Assembly (NCBI GenBank): GCA_903904805.1
Contig: CAIVDX010000573.1
Location: 1-9,573 of the forward strand
Direction of reading: 5' to 3'
Length of the DNA stretch: 9,573 nucleotides
Source of the DNA: an uncultured Rhodospirillales bacterium
Lineage (GTDB): Bacteria > Pseudomonadota > Alphaproteobacteria > Acetobacterales > Acetobacteraceae
Shown here piece after piece: positions 1 to 6,462 of this stretch (its first letter is position 1; each line of letters opens with the position of its first letter). A model generated the notes under the pieces. The model ran no database searches and was not told the origin of the DNA. It worked only from the letters and a program-made list of their open reading frames with translations. The position numbers were made by a program, and so were the translations under genes.

Positions 1-1348
1 CGGCGGCGCGGGTGACGGCGTCGGACTGGTCGTTGGTGTCGGTCGCGGTCTGGCTCATCACCTCGGCGGTGCCACGCATCTGGCCGCTGGCGTCCTCCAG
101 CTGGTGCAGCAGCGCGCTCACCTCCTGTTCGAAACGGCCAGACAGCTCGCCCAGCTTTGTCGCGCGCGCGGCCTGCGCGGCGAGATCGGCGGCGCGCTGC
201 TCGGCGGCCTGGTCCGCCCGGATCGCCGTCTGGCGCAGCACTTCCACCGCACGGGCCATCTCGCCGAGTTCATCCTGGCGCGCGTGCGCGGGCACCCGAA
301 TATCGCGCTGACCGGCACCGAGCGCGCCCAGCGCCGAGGTGAGCGCGAGCACCGGGCGGGTGACCGAACCGGCGATCCACAGTGCCAGCGGCAGCGCCAG
401 CATCAGCCCCACCAGCGCGCCGCCGACCTCCATCCAGACGGTGCGGGCCATCGAGGCCTTCATCTCCTGCTCGAGCGCGCCGCGCCGCTCCACCTCCATC
501 GCGCGCTGCTCATCGGAGGCGCGGACCAGGCGGTCGATCAGCGGGTTCATCCGCTCCTGCTCCATGCGCAGCCCGGCCAGGCGGGCGGCCGAGAGTGTTT
601 CGAAGCGGGCAGCGAACAGATCGAGGGTGCGGTGCATCGTGTCGGTCACGTTGGTGAGATAGGCGGCATCCTCGCCGGACAGCGCCACCAGACGGGTGAT
701 CGAGTCCCGCGCATCCTTCACCATCCGAGCCACCCGCGACATGGCGGAGGCATCGGTGGTGGAGAGGAAGCGCCAGGTGCTGCTCTCGACCAGGCCCACC
801 TTGGCCTGCACCGCCACGCCGCCCTCGGCGATGAAGGGGCGCGGGCTGTCCGCGGTGGTGGCCACCACGGTGCTGGCGGCGGCGGACATGCGCTGGCCAT
901 CCTTCACCAGCTCCTCCCGCGCGGTGCGGGCGGCCTCCATCTGTTCGGCGAAGCCGGCGATGCCCAGGCGATATTGCCGCACCAGATCGAGCATCTGGGT
1001 GTAGGGCGAGGCATCGTTCGGATCGGCACTTTGCGCCTGGGTTTCCGACTGGCCCAGCAGCTCCTCCGCCGCGCGCAGCTGGGTGCGCAGGGCGGTGAGC
1101 GCCGCCGGGTCGGACGTGGCGCCGTAGCGTTGCTGGGCGGCGCGCACCTCCTGCAGCTTCATCGCGGTGAGCGCGCTGCGCGAGGCGAGGGCGGAGCGCA
1201 GGTTGGTTGCCGCGATGTCGGCCTGCACCAGCTGGTTGCTCCAGGCGGCGATCGCGGCGAGCAGCAGCGACACCAGCACCAGCGCGCCAAACCCGAGCAG
1301 CAGGCGGCCGCGCATGCGCAGGGTGCGGCGGTGAGGAAGAACGGCCAT
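1..1348 (-). CDS. Methyl-accepting chemotaxis protein, 3' end beyond the left edge (partial)
   Basis: Inner-membrane chemoreceptor that senses a ligand outside the cytoplasm and controls the CheA kinase. About 449 residues are visible and the frame is open to the window edge. A short basic N-terminus is followed by a first membrane segment at about residues 15-37. A helical, Ala/Gln/Glu-rich ligand-binding region of about 265 residues comes next, then a second membrane segment at about 306-326 (GALVGLMLALPLALWIAG). A HAMP domain starts with TRPVLALTSAL and includes the typical DELGEMARAVEVLR stretch near residue 358. The beginning of the cytoplasmic coiled coil (MSQTATDTNDQSDAV) is the last part seen, so the CheA/CheW-binding tip lies outside. 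The ATG is preceded by GGGAG about 9 bases upstream. The gene starts 46 bases after the dehydrogenase stop on the same strand, so read-through from that operon is possible. The long helical sensor region has about the size of an HBM or extended four-helix-bundle sensor; the ligand is unknown. Confidence 0.93.
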   Translation of the reverse strand, partial: MAVLPHRRTLRMRGRLLLGFGALVLVSLLLAAIAAWSNQLVQADIAATNLRSALASRSALTAMKLQEVRAAQQRYGATSDPAALTALRTQLRAAEELLGQSETQAQSADPNDASPYTQMLDLVRQYRLGIAGFAEQMEAARTAREELVKDGQRMSAAASTVVATTADSPRPFIAEGGVAVQAKVGLVESSTWRFLSTTDASAMSRVARMVKDARDSITRLVALSGEDAAYLTNVTDTMHRTLDLFAARFETLSAARLAGLRMEQERMNPLIDRLVRASDEQRAMEVERRGALEQEMKASMARTVWMEVGGALVGLMLALPLALWIAGSVTRPVLALTSALGALGAGQRDIRVPAHARQDELGEMARAVEVLRQTAIRADQAAEQRAADLAAQAARATKLGELSGRFEQEVSALLHQLEDASGQMRGTAEVMSQTATDTNDQSDAVTRAA

Positions 1349-1394
1349 CGGACAGCTCCCGGTCAGGTGATCGGGGCAGTATCGATCGGCGGGG

Positions 1395-2444
1395 TTAAGA
1401 AAGTGTCGGCGGCGCAACGCCCAGTCGCGCGGCGACCTCGAGCAGCTCGGCCCAGGCCGGGCCGCTGGTGGGAATGCCGTGGGCCGCGCGCTCCGCCGCG
1501 ACCCGACCGCCGCGCTCGCCCGGCAGCAGCAGCTCGCTCACCCCGGCCTGGCGCGGCAGGGCGCGGATCACTCCGACCAGGGCGGCCACATCGGCGCGGA
1601 ATTCCTCCAGCGGGCGCAGGGCGGCGATGTCGATGGCATAGACCAGCACGCCCTGGGCGTGCTTGCGGCGCTCACCGGTGATGAAGGCGGCCAGCACCGG
1701 GGCGCCGGAGAGCAGGCCGGTGAGGCATTCGAACAGCAACGCGAGGCCGGAGCCCTTGGGGCCGCCGACCGGCAGCGGGATCGCCGCCTCGGCAGGGTCG
1801 GTGGTGGGCAGGCCGGCCTTGGTGAGCGCCCAGCCTTCGGGCAGGCGCTCGCCGGCGCGCTGCATCTGTTTCAGCCGGCCCATCGCGAGGGTGGCGCTTG
1901 CCATGTCGAGCAGCAGCGGCGCCTCGCCGGGGGCGCCTGGCACCGCGATGGCGATCGGCGCGGTGGAGAGGCTGACCGAGGCGGCGCCGTGATAGGCCAT
2001 GTTGGGGATGCCGGCGGCGATCACCATGCCGGCCAGGCCCTGCTCGGCCAGTGCGGCGGCGTGCATGCCGATCGCGCCGGCATGGGTGGCGTTGGCGACC
2101 AGCACGGTGCCGGTGCCGAACACGCTGGCCTGGCGCGCGACGTCGTCGATCGCCAGGCGCATCGCCACCGCGCCGGGCGCGCGCCGGGCGTCGAGCCGGC
2201 CCAGCGCCGGGGCGGGGTGGGTGAGCATCGGCTGTGCCGCCGGGTCCATCTGGCCGCTGGCGATCAGCTCGAGATACCGTGGCGCGCGGCTGATGCCGTG
2301 CGAGCCCACGCCGCGCAGATCCGCCCAGACCAGCATCTCGGCGGTGGCCTCGGCATGGGCGGTGGGCATCCCGGCGGCGGTGAAGATGGCGGCGACGAAG
2401 CCGCGCAACGTGTCCGCGCCGATCCGGCCGGGCTGGATGCTCAC
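1395..2444 (-). CDS. Ldh2/malate-lactate-ureidoglycolate dehydrogenase family oxidoreductase
   Basis: A 349-residue NAD(P)-dependent oxidoreductase of the Ldh2 family (malate/L-lactate/ureidoglycolate/sulfolactate dehydrogenases, unrelated to the Rossmann-type LDHs). Members oxidise a 2-hydroxyacid to a 2-oxoacid or do the reverse in the cytoplasm. Visible family signatures are DLRGVGSHGISR at 42-53, holding the Ser48-His49 active-site pair, NATHAGAIGMHA at 118-129, LLLDMASATLAMG at 177-189 and GGPKGSGLALLFECLTGLLSG at 227-247 (a variant of the usual G-x-K-G-Y-G-L nucleotide-binding segment). Full length for the family. The start is GTG; the stop of the upstream hydrolase lies 9 bases before it, and an AGG core sits within that spacing, indicating translational coupling. 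It is the third gene of the hydrolase operon and probably handles a hydroxyacid released by the two hydrolases. Substrate and cofactor preference cannot be told from the sequence. Confidence 0.93.
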   Translation of the reverse strand: MSIQPGRIGADTLRGFVAAIFTAAGMPTAHAEATAEMLVWADLRGVGSHGISRAPRYLELIASGQMDPAAQPMLTHPAPALGRLDARRAPGAVAMRLAIDDVARQASVFGTGTVLVANATHAGAIGMHAAALAEQGLAGMVIAAGIPNMAYHGAASVSLSTAPIAIAVPGAPGEAPLLLDMASATLAMGRLKQMQRAGERLPEGWALTKAGLPTTDPAEAAIPLPVGGPKGSGLALLFECLTGLLSGAPVLAAFITGERRKHAQGVLVYAIDIAALRPLEEFRADVAALVGVIRALPRQAGVSELLLPGERGGRVAAERAAHGIPTSGPAWAELLEVAARLGVAPPTLS

Positions 2445-2453
2445 CGGCGGTGC

Positions 2454-3251
2454 CTAGCGATCGGCCAGGGCGCGCAGGAAGCGGGCGATGCGGTCGGGGC
2501 ACTGCACCGGGGTGAGATGCCGCCCGCCCGGGATCACCTCCATCGTCGCGCCGGTGATGCCGGCCGCCGAGGCCTCCGACATCGCGACCGGCGTGGCGTA
2601 ATCCTCCTCGCCGACGATCACCGCGGTGGGCATGTCGATGTCCTTCAGGCCTGCCCGCAGGTCGGCCGCGCCGAGCATCTCGCAGCTGGCGAGGTAGCAG
2701 GCCGGATCGTTGGCGACGAACACATCCACCAGCGACTGCACCACCTCGGGATGCTCCTCGCGGAAGGCGTCGGAGAACCAGCGGGTGGTCTGGAAGGCGA
2801 CGAGCGAGGCGAGGCCCTTTTCCATGCCCTGGCGGCCGCGCTGCGACCAGTCGGCCGGGGCGGTGTCGCCATACCAGGCGGTGGTGTCGATCAGGCCCAG
2901 CGCGCGGGTGCGGTCGGGATAGGCGATGGCGAAGGCGAGGGCCACGCAGCCGCCCATCGAGCAGCCGGCGATGATGGTGCGCTCGACGCCGACGGCATCG
3001 AGCACGTCGGCGATGTCGTTGGCCATCATGTCGACGCTGTAGGGGCCCGGCGCGCGCGAGGAGGCGCCATGGCCGCGACAATCCAGCGTGATGATGCGGA
3101 ACTGGTCGGCCAGCAATTTGGTGGTGCGATCCCAGAAGGCCGCCGACATCGCCAGCGAATGCACAAGGGTGAGCACCGGCCCGTCGGCGCGGCCCATCTC
3201 ATGCGCGGCGATCTGCTGGCCGTCGCGGGTGGTGACGATGAACGCGCTCAT
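2454..3251 (-). CDS. Alpha/beta hydrolase, 3-oxoadipate enol-lactonase-like
   Basis: A 265-residue cytoplasmic alpha/beta-fold hydrolase without signal peptide. The oxyanion-hole strand is LTLVHSLAMSAAFW (28-40), followed by ITLDCRGHGASS (54-65). The nucleophile elbow GCSMGG places the serine at 98. A cap region rich in Trp and Phe lies around 125-185, then VIVGEEDYATP with the acid Asp217, and GGRHLTP with His245. The catalytic triad Ser98-Asp217-His245 is complete. The pattern (HSLAMS-x-x-x-W, GCSMGG) resembles PcaD-type enol-lactonases and related C-C or ester hydrolases. No other beta-ketoadipate gene is nearby, so the name is only a likeness. The ATG overlaps the TGA of the preceding hydrolase by 4 bases (ATGA), and the dehydrogenase follows after 9 bases, so the three genes are one translationally coupled operon. 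Confidence 0.92.
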   Translation of the reverse strand: MSAFIVTTRDGQQIAAHEMGRADGPVLTLVHSLAMSAAFWDRTTKLLADQFRIITLDCRGHGASSRAPGPYSVDMMANDIADVLDAVGVERTIIAGCSMGGCVALAFAIAYPDRTRALGLIDTTAWYGDTAPADWSQRGRQGMEKGLASLVAFQTTRWFSDAFREEHPEVVQSLVDVFVANDPACYLASCEMLGAADLRAGLKDIDMPTAVIVGEEDYATPVAMSEASAAGITGATMEVIPGGRHLTPVQCPDRIARFLRALADR

Positions 3252-4135
3252 GCCGGCACCTCGTTGAGCTGCACCGGGAAATAGCGGTCGAGCCAGTCGA
3301 ACAGCACCGATTTCACCCGCACGCTGTCATCGTCGAACATGAAATGATCGGTCTCGGCGAAGAGATGCAGATCGCAGGGCTGGCCGGCGCGCTTGAACAT
3401 CTCGATGGATTGTTCTGTCGGCGTGACGGAATCGACCGAGCTGTGCAGCAGCAGCACCGGGCGGGGGGCGATGTTGCCGATCACGTCGTCGGCGCGGAAA
3501 TCATACATGCTCTGCGCGGTCTCGGCGGGGAACATCTGCACCGAGCCCGGCGCGAGATGGGTGCGCAGGCCGCCGGGGATCGGCACGATGTCGTAGCGCG
3601 GCACCATCAACGACTGGCCGGTGGTTTCGCGCACGCGCTTGCCTTCGGCGAGCATGGCGGTGAATTTCGCCCAGGCCTCGGGGCCGACATGCTGGCCGCG
3701 GAACTTGCGCTCGCCGTCGCCCCAGCCGCCGGAGCTGATCACCGCGGCGACGCGCGGGTCGACGCCGCCGGTATAGACCGCCACCGCCGCGCCGAAGCTG
3801 CTGCCGAGCACCGCGATGCGGTCGGGGTCAACATGCGGGTTGGATTGCAGGAAGGTGATGGCGTTGGAGGTGTCCTCCACCTGCTCGAGGCAGATCAGGC
3901 GGGCCTTCTCGCCCTCGCTCTCGCCGCAGCCGCGCATGTCGAAGCCGAGGGTGACGTAGCCGGCATCGGACAGCATCTTCATCGGGCGCTTGACGTTGCC
4001 GGACAGCTTGTTGCTGCCAAAGCCATGCAGCACGATGACGGCGGGGCGACGCTCACCTGGCGCGATGCCCTCGGGCAGCCGCACCACGCCGGACAGGCTG
4101 AGCCCCGCCGAATCGAACCTGACTGCCTGTTCCAT
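3248..4135 (-). CDS. Alpha/beta hydrolase, dienelactone hydrolase / peptidase S9-like
   Basis: A 295-residue alpha/beta hydrolase and first gene of the three-gene operon. The N-terminal strands (GLSLSGVVRLPEG) are typical of DLH-like and X-Pro-peptidase-like hydrolases that act on esters, lactones or small amides. PAVIVLHGFGSNK (31-43) gives the oxyanion region, and LGFDMRGCGES (63-73) is conserved in the group. The elbow GSSFGA has nucleophile Ser113. PVLLLHSSVDSVTP carries Asp235 and ETDHFMF carries His264, so the triad is complete. The start at 4135 is chosen because GGGGAG lies about 7 bases upstream and the family homology begins right there. An in-frame start 123 bases further upstream would add a low-complexity Pro/Ala/Gly-rich extension without a good ribosome site. 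It is unrelated in cap sequence to the second hydrolase, so they probably act on different bonds. Substrate unknown. Confidence 0.9.
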   Translation of the reverse strand: MEQAVRFDSAGLSLSGVVRLPEGIAPGERRPAVIVLHGFGSNKLSGNVKRPMKMLSDAGYVTLGFDMRGCGESEGEKARLICLEQVEDTSNAITFLQSNPHVDPDRIAVLGSSFGAAVAVYTGGVDPRVAAVISSGGWGDGERKFRGQHVGPEAWAKFTAMLAEGKRVRETTGQSLMVPRYDIVPIPGGLRTHLAPGSVQMFPAETAQSMYDFRADDVIGNIAPRPVLLLHSSVDSVTPTEQSIEMFKRAGQPCDLHLFAETDHFMFDDDSVRVKSVLFDWLDRYFPVQLNEVPA

Positions 4136-4299
4136 CTGATGCTCCCCGAATGATGTTCCGGCCGGGGTAGCAGATCGCGCGCCGGTGTAAAATCCGCTGC
4201 CGGCGGGCGGGGGGCGAAATTCCAGCGCGGCTGGCGGCTGGGTTGATGATTTCTTCATCTGTTGGTGGGCAGGCTGTCCGCGCCACCAGAAGGGTGGTC

Positions 4300-4359
4300 A
4301 GGCTCTGGCCCAGGTTCAGGCCCAGGTTCAGGCCGAGCTTCAGGCCGAGGTTCTGGCTC
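4300..4359. repeat. 12-bp tandem repeat, five imperfect copies
   Basis: Five consecutive units of 12 bases at 4300-4311, 4312-4323, 4324-4335, 4336-4347 and 4348-4359. The consensus is AGGTTCAGGCC followed by C or G. Units 2 and 3 differ only in the last base, unit 4 has one further change, and units 1 and 5 carry two or three changes. A strongly decayed sixth unit may follow at 4360-4371. Because 12 is a multiple of three, one minus-strand frame reads as a Leu-Gly-Leu-Asn type repeat, but no start or ribosome site supports translation. It lies upstream of the hydrolase operon. Confidence 0.85.
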
Positions 4360-4380
4360 GGGTCGGGGTTGGCGCAAGCC

Positions 4381-4396
4381 GGGGGATCAATCCCCC
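4381..4396 (-). terminator. Short GC hairpin, possible second terminator
   Basis: GGGGGA-TCAA-TCCCCC forms a perfect 6-bp stem with a 4-base loop about 59 bases beyond the DoxX stop. It is not followed by a T tract on the minus strand, so intrinsic termination is uncertain; it could instead pause polymerase or protect the 3' end. Confidence 0.35.
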
Positions 4397-4417
4397 GCAG
4401 GCGCCCGCGCGGATGCG

Positions 4418-4443
4418 CGGCGGCGGGGATTGCCCCGCCGCCG
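4418..4443 (-). terminator. Strong hairpin after the DoxX gene, probable terminator
   Basis: Arms at 4418-4428 and 4433-4443 form an 11-bp perfect stem (CGGCGGCGGGG on the plus strand) around the loop ATTG. It begins 11 bases downstream of the TGA stop of the DoxX gene, the usual place for a terminator. There is no T run after the stem, which is common in very GC-rich genomes but lowers certainty. Confidence 0.5.
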
Positions 4444-4454
4444 GCGTGCCCGGC

Positions 4455-4925
4455 TCAGCCATGCGCCGGCAGGGCCTGATGTCCGCGCTCGGCGAGCCAG
4501 CCGTCCAGACCGAACGCGCGGCCGGCATTCACCGCCACCAGCCAGCCGATCAGCAGCGCGAAGACGATGTGGAAATCGAACACGAAGTTGAGTTTGTTCT
4601 CGACATAGGGGAAGTCGAGATGCGCGGTGTAGTAGGTCAGCATCAGCAGCACGCCGAACACGCCGCTGATGCGCACCAGCAGGCCGCTGACCAGCGACAG
4701 CCCGATCAGCAGATGCCCCCACGAGACCAGGAAGGTGAGCGTGGGCGCGATCGTGGGGTTGGTGAGCGGCGCGTAGAGATCGTGGAATGTCTTGGTGTGC
4801 GACAGGAACGCCGCCACGGTGAAGTCCGGCGAGAGCACCTGCGTCACGCCGGCATAAAGGAAGGTCCAGCCCATCAGGAAACGAAAGGCGAAGACCGCTC
4901 GGGCATCCATGGTGAAGGGTTGCAT
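4455..4925 (-). CDS. DoxX family integral membrane protein
   Basis: A 156-residue four-helix membrane protein of the DoxX/DoxD superfamily. Probable membrane segments are at about 8-31 (FAFRFLMGWTFLYAGVTQVL), 60-84 (TLTFLVSWGHLLIGLSLVSG), 85-102 (ISGVFGVLLMLTYY) and 113-135 (FVFDFHIVFALLIGWLVAV). The R-x-L-x-G-W-T-F-L-x-A-G-x-x-x-x-L-x-P-x-F start and the S-W-G-H-L-L-I-G-L-x-L-x-x-G-L stretch are typical of the family. DoxD of Acidianus is a subunit of thiosulfate:quinone oxidoreductase, but most bacterial homologues have unproven roles linked to membrane redox or stress. The start at 4925 is chosen for an AAGGAG 6-7 bases upstream; in-frame ATGs further upstream lack such a site. It is divergent from the substrate-binding operon and ends before a strong hairpin, so it is probably monocistronic. 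Confidence 0.9.
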   Translation of the reverse strand: MQPFTMDARAVFAFRFLMGWTFLYAGVTQVLSPDFTVAAFLSHTKTFHDLYAPLTNPTIAPTLTFLVSWGHLLIGLSLVSGLLVRISGVFGVLLMLTYYTAHLDFPYVENKLNFVFDFHIVFALLIGWLVAVNAGRAFGLDGWLAERGHQALPAHG

Positions 4926-5080
4926 GCTTGGCTCCTTGCCCAATGACAACGCCATGAGGCTGCGCGCGTCGGCGGGCCGCTGCATTGACCCAGCGCAAAG
5001 GCCGATATTGCCGCAGGGCGTCACGCGGGGCAGACTCCGCCGGCAGTCCGGCCAGCAGAGCCGGCGAGAGGGAGGCGATC
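4926..5080. promoter_or_regulatory. Divergent intergenic region with inverted repeat before the binding-protein operon
   Basis: These 155 bases separate two divergent genes and must hold both promoters. A TTGACC at 4985-4990 on the plus strand resembles a -35 box, but no well-spaced -10 follows, so it is only a candidate. An inverted repeat with perfect 7-base arms CGCCGGC (5038-5044) and GCCGGCG (5060-5066) lies directly before the GGGAGG ribosome site (about 5069-5074) and could be an operator or a leader hairpin that masks the site. Confidence 0.4.
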
Positions 5081-6019
5081 ATGGCTCTGAATCTGTCCCG
5101 GCGCGGGCTCGCCACATTGGCGGCCGCCGCATCGCTCGCGCGGCCGGCCCGGGCGGAGCTGGCGAAAATCCGCATCGGCTATACCCCGCTGGTGGAGTTT
5201 CTGGGCGCCTATGCCGGGCGTGAACGCGGCTTCTTTGCGGCCCATGGCGTGGATGTGAGCTTCACCGCGCTGGCGTTGAACCCGACGATTCCGCCGGCGC
5301 TGGAGTCGGGCTCGGTGGAGATCGGCGCGATCAATCCGGCGGTGTTTCTGCTGGCGCTCGATGGCGGGCTCGATCTGCAGCTGGTGGCCGGCGCCACCGT
5401 GACGCCGAAGGGGCACGGCATCATGGCGCTCGTGCTGCGCCCCGGCGTTGCCTATGACGGGCCGGCCAGTCTGGCGGGCAAGCGGATCATGCTGCCGGGG
5501 CTGCGCACCTCCGTCGAGGTGCTGTTCCGCGGCTGGCTGCGCGCGCGCGGCGCCAGCGGCGAGCGGATCACCTTCGTCGAGATGGCGTCGAACCGCATGC
5601 CGGACGCGCTGCGCGGCACCAATTTCGATGGCGCGGTGATTGTCGAGCCGTATCTGACGCGGGTGGTGCAGGAGGGCATCGCCGGGCGGGTGGTGCGCTT
5701 CGCCGACGAGCTGGGCACCGACATCATCGGCACATTCTACATCGCCGAACGCGCCTGGGTGGCGGCCAATCCGGGACCGCTCGCGGCGTTCCGCGCCGGG
5801 CTCGCCGAGGGCTCGGCCTTCGCGATGGCATCGGAGGAGCAGGGCAGGGCGATCATGGCGCCCTATCTGAACCTGCCGCCCGCGGTGGTGGCGGGGATGC
5901 CCTATCCGCATCTGAACGTTTCGGTGAGCGAGGCCGGGCTCGCGTTCTGGATCAACGCGATGATGGCGGAGGGGATGCTGACGCGCGCGATCGATCCGCG
6001 CGCGGTGATCGCCGCCTGA
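5081..6019 (+). CDS. NMT1/THI5-like (NitT/TauT family) ABC substrate-binding protein, copy 1
   Basis: A 312-residue exported binding protein of the periplasmic binding protein type II fold. The start ATG follows GGGAGG at 6-7 bases. The N-terminus MALNLSRRGLATLAAAASLA carries a twin-arginine pair before a hydrophobic stretch and ends PARA, giving a likely Tat-type signal peptide of about 25 residues. The mature protein begins near KIRIGYTPLVEFLGAY, the usual first strand of SsuA/TauA/NMT1 proteins. Then come FFAAHGVDVSF, a conserved ligand-cleft stretch LNPTIPPALESGSVEIGAIN (67-86), the hinge-side LAGKRIMLPG and DGAVIVEPYLTR. It contains no cysteine, so it lacks the Cys-rich motif of Thi5-type pyrimidine synthases and is not a lipoprotein. 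It is first in a plus-strand operon with a cupin and a close paralogue. No permease or ATPase is adjacent. The ligand is unknown; sulfonates, aromatic acids and pyrimidines are known for the family. Confidence 0.9.
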   Translation: MALNLSRRGLATLAAAASLARPARAELAKIRIGYTPLVEFLGAYAGRERGFFAAHGVDVSFTALALNPTIPPALESGSVEIGAINPAVFLLALDGGLDLQLVAGATVTPKGHGIMALVLRPGVAYDGPASLAGKRIMLPGLRTSVEVLFRGWLRARGASGERITFVEMASNRMPDALRGTNFDGAVIVEPYLTRVVQEGIAGRVVRFADELGTDIIGTFYIAERAWVAANPGPLAAFRAGLAEGSAFAMASEEQGRAIMAPYLNLPPAVVAGMPYPHLNVSVSEAGLAFWINAMMAEGMLTRAIDPRAVIAA

Positions 6020-6081
6020 GGGCGCGCTTGCCGCCGCCGCAGGTGCTTGGCACTGTTCGACGCAACACAGGGAGGCAGACA

Positions 6082-6462
6082 ATGTCGCAGGACAACACCG
6101 CGTCACCGCCGGGCCGCGTGCATGCGGGGTCGCATTTCATCGACATCGATGCCGAGCCCTGGCAGCCGGCACCGGGGGGTGGCGGGCTGATGAAGGTGCT
6201 GTTCCGCGATCCCGGCAGCGAGATGGCCACCATCATGTTCAAGATGAATCCGGGTGCGGTGGTGCCCTTCCATGAACATCCTGAGATCGAACAGACCTAC
6301 ATGCTGGAAGGCCGGCTGATCGACGCGCAGGGCGAATGCAGCGCCGGCAATTTCGTCTGGCGCGAAGCCGGAAGCCGGCATGAGGCGCATAGTCCGGAGG
6401 GCTGCACCTTCATCGCCTTTTTCATGAAGCCGAGCCGCCGCCTGACAGATTCCGATCTGTGA
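6082..6462 (+). CDS. Metal-binding cupin domain protein (ChrR-like/Cupin_7-like)
   Basis: A 126-residue single-domain cupin. Motif 1 fits the textbook pattern G-x5-H-x-H-x3-E-x6-G exactly (Gly58 to Gly77, GAVVPFHEHPEIEQTYMLEG), with His64, His66 and Glu70. Motif 2 (GNFVWREAGSRH) keeps Gly89, Gly97 and the fourth ligand His100, although the usual Pro is Glu95. A complete 3-His/1-Glu site means it probably binds Fe, Mn, Ni or Zn. The phrase LFRDPGSEMATIMFKMNPGA resembles ChrR-type cupins and small dioxygenase-like cupins. The start at 6082 follows GGGAGG; an in-frame start 54 bases earlier has no site. There is no signal peptide, so it is cytoplasmic. Its TGA overlaps the GTG of the next gene by 4 bases (GTGA). 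It could be an oxygenase, isomerase or a ligand sensor for the compound brought in by the flanking binding proteins; the reaction is not determined. Confidence 0.9.
   Translation: MSQDNTASPPGRVHAGSHFIDIDAEPWQPAPGGGGLMKVLFRDPGSEMATIMFKMNPGAVVPFHEHPEIEQTYMLEGRLIDAQGECSAGNFVWREAGSRHEAHSPEGCTFIAFFMKPSRRLTDSDL

Larger units (their letters stand above)
4136..4454. other. 319-bp intergenic region between DoxX gene and hydrolase operon
   Basis: No convincing gene is present. From left to right it holds the leader and presumed promoter of the hydrolase operon (4136-4299, transcribed leftwards), a five-copy 12-bp tandem repeat (4300-4359) and two GC-rich hairpins (4381-4396 and 4418-4443) behind the DoxX gene. 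No clear -35/-10 pair was recognised. A small palindrome, CCACC-5 nt-GGTGG, lies at 4283-4297 and might be an operator or simply a short hairpin. Confidence 0.6.

Noticed and set aside
1672..3081. Long minus-strand frame of 469 codons overlapping the dehydrogenase and hydrolase
   Set aside because: It is an out-of-frame reading of the same strand with an Arg-rich translation. The two in-frame proteins have complete catalytic motifs.
104..3284. Very long plus-strand open frames (525 codons from 104, 601 codons from 1479) as genes
   Set aside because: They lie opposite clear MCP, dehydrogenase and hydrolase genes. Their translations are rich in Arg, His, Gly and Ala without any domain, which is the usual antisense effect of GC-rich coding DNA.
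4136..4258. Longer start for the first hydrolase
   Set aside because: The extension is Pro/Ala/Gly-rich without homology or ribosome site, whereas GGGGAG sits correctly before the ATG at 4135.
4300..4359. CRISPR array
   Set aside because: The units are only 12 bases, directly adjacent and without spacers; no cas gene is present.
5021..6106. 361-codon minus-strand frame opposite the first binding protein
   Set aside because: Arg/His/Gln-rich shadow translation without motifs; the plus-strand protein has a paralogue in the same window that confirms the real frame.
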